A DNA stretch of 11,877 bases from Clostridiales bacterium (GTDB taxonomy: Bacteria; Bacillota; Clostridia; WRLR01). Below are positions 8,557-11,877 of the stretch, piece by piece. The translations under genes were made by a program, and so were the position numbers. The notes under the pieces are model-generated. The model did not search any database and was not told where the DNA came from. It was given only the letters and a program-made list of their open reading frames with translations. Numbering within the stretch: position 1 is the first letter of the stretch; each line of letters begins with the position of its first letter. The DNA lies in contig JAISFK010000132.1 of assembly GCA_031263625.1 (NCBI GenBank), positions 1-11,877 on the forward strand, read 5' to 3'.

Positions 8557-11500
8557 ATGGCCGGCACACCGCAAGTCCGCGAGATAACCGCGAAGCTCGA
8601 GCAGGGCGTGAAAGACCTGTTCGAGAGCGAGAAGCACGCGGCGTACCTCAAAACCATGAGCCGCTTCCACAATTACAGCACCCGCAACACGGTTTTGATC
8701 CACATGCAGTTTCCCAACGCCAAAAGAGTCCATGGGTACGCCGCGTGGAAAAAGGATTTCAAGCGCCAGGTAAAAAAAGGCGAGCGCGGCATCAGGATCC
8801 TCGCCCCCATCCCCCACAGCGAGACAAAAGAATTTGAAAAGCTCGACCCGGCGACGAGGCGGCCGGTACTCGACGAGAACGGCCAGCCTGTAATGGAAAC
8901 GCTGGCGCGGCTGGGCGCAAGCTTCAAAAGCGTGGCGGTTTTTGACATCAGCCAGACCGAGGGCGAGCCGCTCCCCGAGCTCGCCGAGCCGCTGGAGGGC
9001 GACGTGGAGCGCTACGGGCTTTTCATGGACGCGCTGCGGGCAGCGTCGCCGCTCCCGATTGTCTTTGAGAGCCTGCCGCCCGACTCGGACGGCGCCTGCC
9101 ATTTTGGGGACAGGATTGCCATACGCGCCGGCATGAGCCAGATTCAGACCGTTTCGGCGGCCATCCACGAGATCTGCCACGCCAAGCTCGACGATCCCGC
9201 GCGCGCCGCGGATAGCGGCGGGCATCCGAAAGACCGCCGCGCCGAGGAATGCATCGCCGAAAGCGTGAGCTTCACCGTGTGCTCGGCGTGGGGCATCGAA
9301 ACCGGCGCCAACTCGTTCGGATACATCGCGGACTGGAGCAAGGGGCGCGATCTCAAAGAGCTGAAAGCCTCCCTCGACACAATCCGCAAGACCGCCGCCG
9401 AACTGATCGGCGGCATAGAGAGGCAATACCGCGCCCTCGCCAAGGAGCGCGGCATCGATCTGGAGGCCGCCGCAGGCGCGGAGCGCGGCGGCGCGGGCAG
9501 CGGCGCAACAGCCGGCGAGCCCGGCGCGGAGCGGAACCGCGGCATGGCTGGCGGCGCCGCAGGCAGCGAGCCGCCCAAGGCCGAGGAAACGCCCGCCGAG
9601 GAAACGCCCGCCGAGCCCGCGCGGCCCGCGGCGCCGGAGCAAACCCCGCCGCCCGAGGCCGGCGCGGCCGCGCTCATCGCGGCGTATGCCCGCAGCGCGG
9701 CGGCCAGCGGCCCGCAGCGCGCCGGCGCGGCCGTCCTGATGGCGCCCGTATTCGACGGCATGAACTACAACCGCGAGGGCAAAAAAATCCGCGCGACAGT
9801 CGAGGAGCCGGCGGGCAAGTATCGCCTGTTCACGCACGATGACCGCGGCTATAAAAATCTGTATTTCCTCACCGCCAGCGGGCGCATCGAGCGCACGTCG
9901 CAATTTTTCAGCGACGACTGGGACGAAACCAGCCACAAATATGCAAACCGCCGCCCCGCGGAAGCGGAGCTTGACGCTGTTTTGCCGCAAATCGCCGCGC
10001 GCTTCGAGCGCGACATGGCGGATCCGGCAAAGTGGGCGCCGTACCAAGACGCGGCTGTCCTGGACCGCCTCGGCGAGTGCGACGCCCACAACGCCCCGGT
10101 CCGCAAGCTGCGCGAGGAAGAATCCGACGCCCGGCAAGCGGCGGCGGAACAGGCGCGAGCCGCGGAACAGCGCGAGGCGCGGGAAAAACTCGACGCCCGC
10201 GTCGCCGAGATAGCCGCCGCGATCAAGGGCGGGAAGGAGATCGGCGTGAAATACGACGCGCGCGAGCATGGCGGCAAGAACCCCGTCCTCGAGCTGTTCA
10301 GGCTGCACGGGATCGGCCTGCCCCTTCGGACGCAGGGCTGGGCAAACACGACGCTCGCCGCGATCACGCCGGGCGGGTACAGGCGCTACACGGCTTCTGG
10401 CGGCAAGAAGCGGGGCGAGTCGGAGGCTTTCGGGGAGCGGCTCTGCAAACTGAAGGAAGCCATAAAGCTGGCGCCGGCCGAAGAAAACCGCGGCAAGCCA
10501 GCCGTCAGGGCGGAGGCGAATAACGCGCCGGAGAACGAACCGCGCGAAAAGCCGCGCGGGGCGCCCCCCGGCTTTGCCAGCGGCGGCAGCCCCGCGCCGC
10601 AGGAGCCGGGCAAGCCCGAAAAGCTGTACGACCTCGGCTACGGCTTCCTCGGCAACGGGATCACAGTCTGGAACCGCGCGGAGGAAACAAACGGCGACTA
10701 CAAAACCATGGCGCACATTTCCACAGAGCGAGAAACCACTGTATACGACAAAGACATGCCGGAGAGCGTCAGGGCGCGCATTGAAGCTGCGGCGCAGTCG
10801 CCGGACACTTGGGCGTTTGGCTTCAAGCCCGCGCCGGAAGCTGAAAAACCGGCTGCCGGCTATCTCAGCTTCGCCGACAGCGGCGAAACAGTGGCGTACA
10901 GCTCGGCGGACGAGCTCGCGGCGGCGTACAAGCGGGAAATGGGCTCGCTCGGCGCGGAGGGCGTCCGTTTCGGAGGCGTGACGGACAGCGCCCTGCAGCA
11001 GCGGCTCGCCGCCCTCCATGCCGCTGAATACGGCATAGACGCATCGGAAGAAGCGCCCGCGCCCCAGCCAGAAAAGCCCGCGGAGGCGGCGCCCGGCCCG
11101 CCGCCGCCCGACCCGGCCGTGACCGCCGCCGCGATGAACGAATACGGCTACACGGAGCCGGACATGCACCCGCTGTCTGCCGGCAGGGCGGCCGAGCTGT
11201 TCGACGCCGGCCACCCCATTTACCTTTTATACCCCGACAGCACGGAAGCGCTCGCGCTCGACCGCGACGAGATCGCCGCGTTCAGCGGGGAGGGCTTTTG
11301 CGGCATCGCGAAAGCCGACTGGGAGGCGTCGCCCGCGCGCGCGGCGCAGGCGGCGATTGCGGCGAGCGCCGAGAACAGCCGCGAGGCCGGCCTGCTGTTC
11401 GGCGGCGAGAGCAAATTCGGCATCTACCAGATCAAAGACGGCGCAGGCGGCGCGCGGGATCTCCGCTTCGCGCCCATGCGCGAGCTTGAAGCCCTCGGGC

Positions 11501-11835
11501 TGCGGCCCGACCGCGCGAACTACGAGCTCGCGCATACTGGCAGGCTCGGCATTCGCGACACGCTGTCGAACGCGAACAATATTTTCAGCTCGTTCCAGCG
11601 CGACAGCCCGGAATGCCCGCCAGACTTCGCCGGGCGGAGCGTCTCGGTCAGCGACGTGATCGTCCTGCAATGGCGCGGCGAGGTGTCGGCGCACTATGTT
11701 GACAGCGCGGGCTTCAGGGAGCTGCCGTCATTCACGGGCAGCGAGCGCCCGCAGCGGCAGCAGGCGCAACAGCAGCAGGCGCAGCGGCAGGAACCGCCGC
11801 CGCAGCAGGCCCGGCAGGAGCCGCGGGGCGTTTAG
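8557..11835 (+). CDS. Large polyvalent protein: ArdC-like domain, HEXXH metallopeptidase and YodL-like domain
   Basis: A 1092-residue cytoplasmic multidomain protein with no signal peptide seen. Residues about 7-135 match the ArdC N-terminal (DUF1738-type) ssDNA-binding domain (FHNYSTRNTVLI, YAAWKKDFKRQVKKGERGI). Residues about 150-290 form a zincin: H204-E-I-C-H208, with a downstream EECIAES (Glu230, 231 or 235 as third ligand). An Ala/Gly/Glu/Pro linker follows (about 305-390). Further segments are DDRGYKNLYFLT (from 429), a charged helix likely to be coiled coil (about 517-558), LYDLGYGFLGNGITVWN (from about 690), and a YPDSTEAL...EASP module (about 850-926) that recurs in ICE proteins. 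Residues 953-1059 match the YodL domain (FGIYQIKDG, RDLRF, SVSDVIVL, AHYVDSAGF). The tail is Gln-rich. ArdC proteins of plasmids and ICEs protect incoming DNA from restriction, so an anti-restriction or establishment role in the recipient is inferred. Domain identities at both ends are strong; the middle modules are unnamed. Confidence 0.9.
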   Translation: MAGTPQVREITAKLEQGVKDLFESEKHAAYLKTMSRFHNYSTRNTVLIHMQFPNAKRVHGYAAWKKDFKRQVKKGERGIRILAPIPHSETKEFEKLDPATRRPVLDENGQPVMETLARLGASFKSVAVFDISQTEGEPLPELAEPLEGDVERYGLFMDALRAASPLPIVFESLPPDSDGACHFGDRIAIRAGMSQIQTVSAAIHEICHAKLDDPARAADSGGHPKDRRAEECIAESVSFTVCSAWGIETGANSFGYIADWSKGRDLKELKASLDTIRKTAAELIGGIERQYRALAKERGIDLEAAAGAERGGAGSGATAGEPGAERNRGMAGGAAGSEPPKAEETPAEETPAEPARPAAPEQTPPPEAGAAALIAAYARSAAASGPQRAGAAVLMAPVFDGMNYNREGKKIRATVEEPAGKYRLFTHDDRGYKNLYFLTASGRIERTSQFFSDDWDETSHKYANRRPAEAELDAVLPQIAARFERDMADPAKWAPYQDAAVLDRLGECDAHNAPVRKLREEESDARQAAAEQARAAEQREAREKLDARVAEIAAAIKGGKEIGVKYDAREHGGKNPVLELFRLHGIGLPLRTQGWANTTLAAITPGGYRRYTASGGKKRGESEAFGERLCKLKEAIKLAPAEENRGKPAVRAEANNAPENEPREKPRGAPPGFASGGSPAPQEPGKPEKLYDLGYGFLGNGITVWNRAEETNGDYKTMAHISTERETTVYDKDMPESVRARIEAAAQSPDTWAFGFKPAPEAEKPAAGYLSFADSGETVAYSSADELAAAYKREMGSLGAEGVRFGGVTDSALQQRLAALHAAEYGIDASEEAPAPQPEKPAEAAPGPPPPDPAVTAAAMNEYGYTEPDMHPLSAGRAAELFDAGHPIYLLYPDSTEALALDRDEIAAFSGEGFCGIAKADWEASPARAAQAAIAASAENSREAGLLFGGESKFGIYQIKDGAGGARDLRFAPMRELEALGLRPDRANYELAHTGRLGIRDTLSNANNIFSSFQRDSPECPPDFAGRSVSVSDVIVLQWRGEVSAHYVDSAGFRELPSFTGSERPQRQQAQQQQAQRQEPPPQQARQEPRGV
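9580..9609 (+). repeat. Two exact 15-nt tandem copies in the linker of the ArdC-like gene
   Basis: GCCGAGGAAACGCCC occurs twice back to back (9580-9594 and 9595-9609), encoding AEETP twice, and is followed by a related AEP. It lies in the disordered linker between the peptidase and the later domains, where slippage-driven length change would be tolerated. Confidence 0.9.
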
Positions 11836-11877
11836 CACGAAGGGAAAATGCCCCCGCCCCCGGGCCCGCCCGCTCGC
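11836..11877 (+). other. Short tail after the last gene, no gene established
   Basis: Forty-two bases follow the TAG at 11833-11835. They contain GAAGGG (11839-11844) and an ATG at 11848, then a C-rich run coding Pro/Gly/Ala. This may be the first ten codons of another gene, but the 3-nt spacing is short and the window ends too soon to judge. No terminator hairpin with a T run is visible, so the transcription unit may continue. Confidence 0.4.

Noticed and set aside
7813..11214. A 1133-codon open frame on the minus strand opposite the unknown and ArdC-like genes
   Set aside because: Same shadow effect of GC-rich codon use. The translation is Arg/Ala/Leu-rich with no known domain, while the + strand has strong domain matches and good ribosome binding sites.
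11848..11877. Possible start of a downstream gene (ATG after GAAGGG)
   Set aside because: Only ten codons are visible, they are Pro-rich, and the 3-nt spacing to the putative ribosome binding site is short, so it cannot be supported as a gene from this window.

Overview
The window looks like part of an integrative conjugative element (ICE) of the Tn1549/Tn916-like type, carried by a GC-rich Gram-positive bacterium. It is about two-thirds G+C by eye, with strong GC preference at third codon positions. The Gram-positive call rests on a giant Cna_B/SpaA-type surface protein ending in an LPxTG sorting motif. The ICE call rests on the neighbours: a conjugative-element-type topoisomerase III with a C-terminal zinc finger, and a large polyvalent ArdC-metallopeptidase-YodL protein. 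A Clostridia-like host is the best guess; a high-GC actinobacterial host cannot be excluded. No RNA gene, CRISPR array, IS element, integrase or attachment site was seen.

Layout, all genes on the + strand: (1) 1-4917 is the 3' part of a surface protein with at least 15 Cna_B repeats, a Gly/Ala linker after the fifth, a DUF11-like C-terminal domain and a terminal LPRTG-Y. (2) 4918-5200 is a gap with about seven degenerate copies of a 29-38 nt GC-rich unit, then two consecutive hairpins. The second hairpin is a classic intrinsic terminator whose T run touches the next gene's ribosome binding site. (3) 5201-7486 is topB, starting at TTG, with an unusual AT-rich 35-codon insertion near its N terminus. 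(4) 7483-8556 is an unrecognised 357-residue protein containing a previously unannotated internal duplication of a roughly 60-residue module. (5) 8557-11835 is a 1092-residue protein with an ArdC-like N-terminal domain, a HEXXH zinc peptidase and a C-terminal YodL-like domain. (6) 11836-11877 is a short tail in which no gene can be established.

topB, the unknown gene and the ArdC-like gene are contiguous (4-nt overlap, then abutting stop and start) and probably form one translationally coupled unit. The likely theme is DNA transfer: TopB handles transferred or replicating DNA, the ArdC-like protein would protect incoming single-stranded DNA or counter recipient defences, and the surface protein may mediate contact with the recipient or a host surface. 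The terminator immediately before the topB ribosome binding site suggests that the downstream group depends on read-through or regulated antitermination from the surface-protein transcript, or on a promoter I could not recognise.
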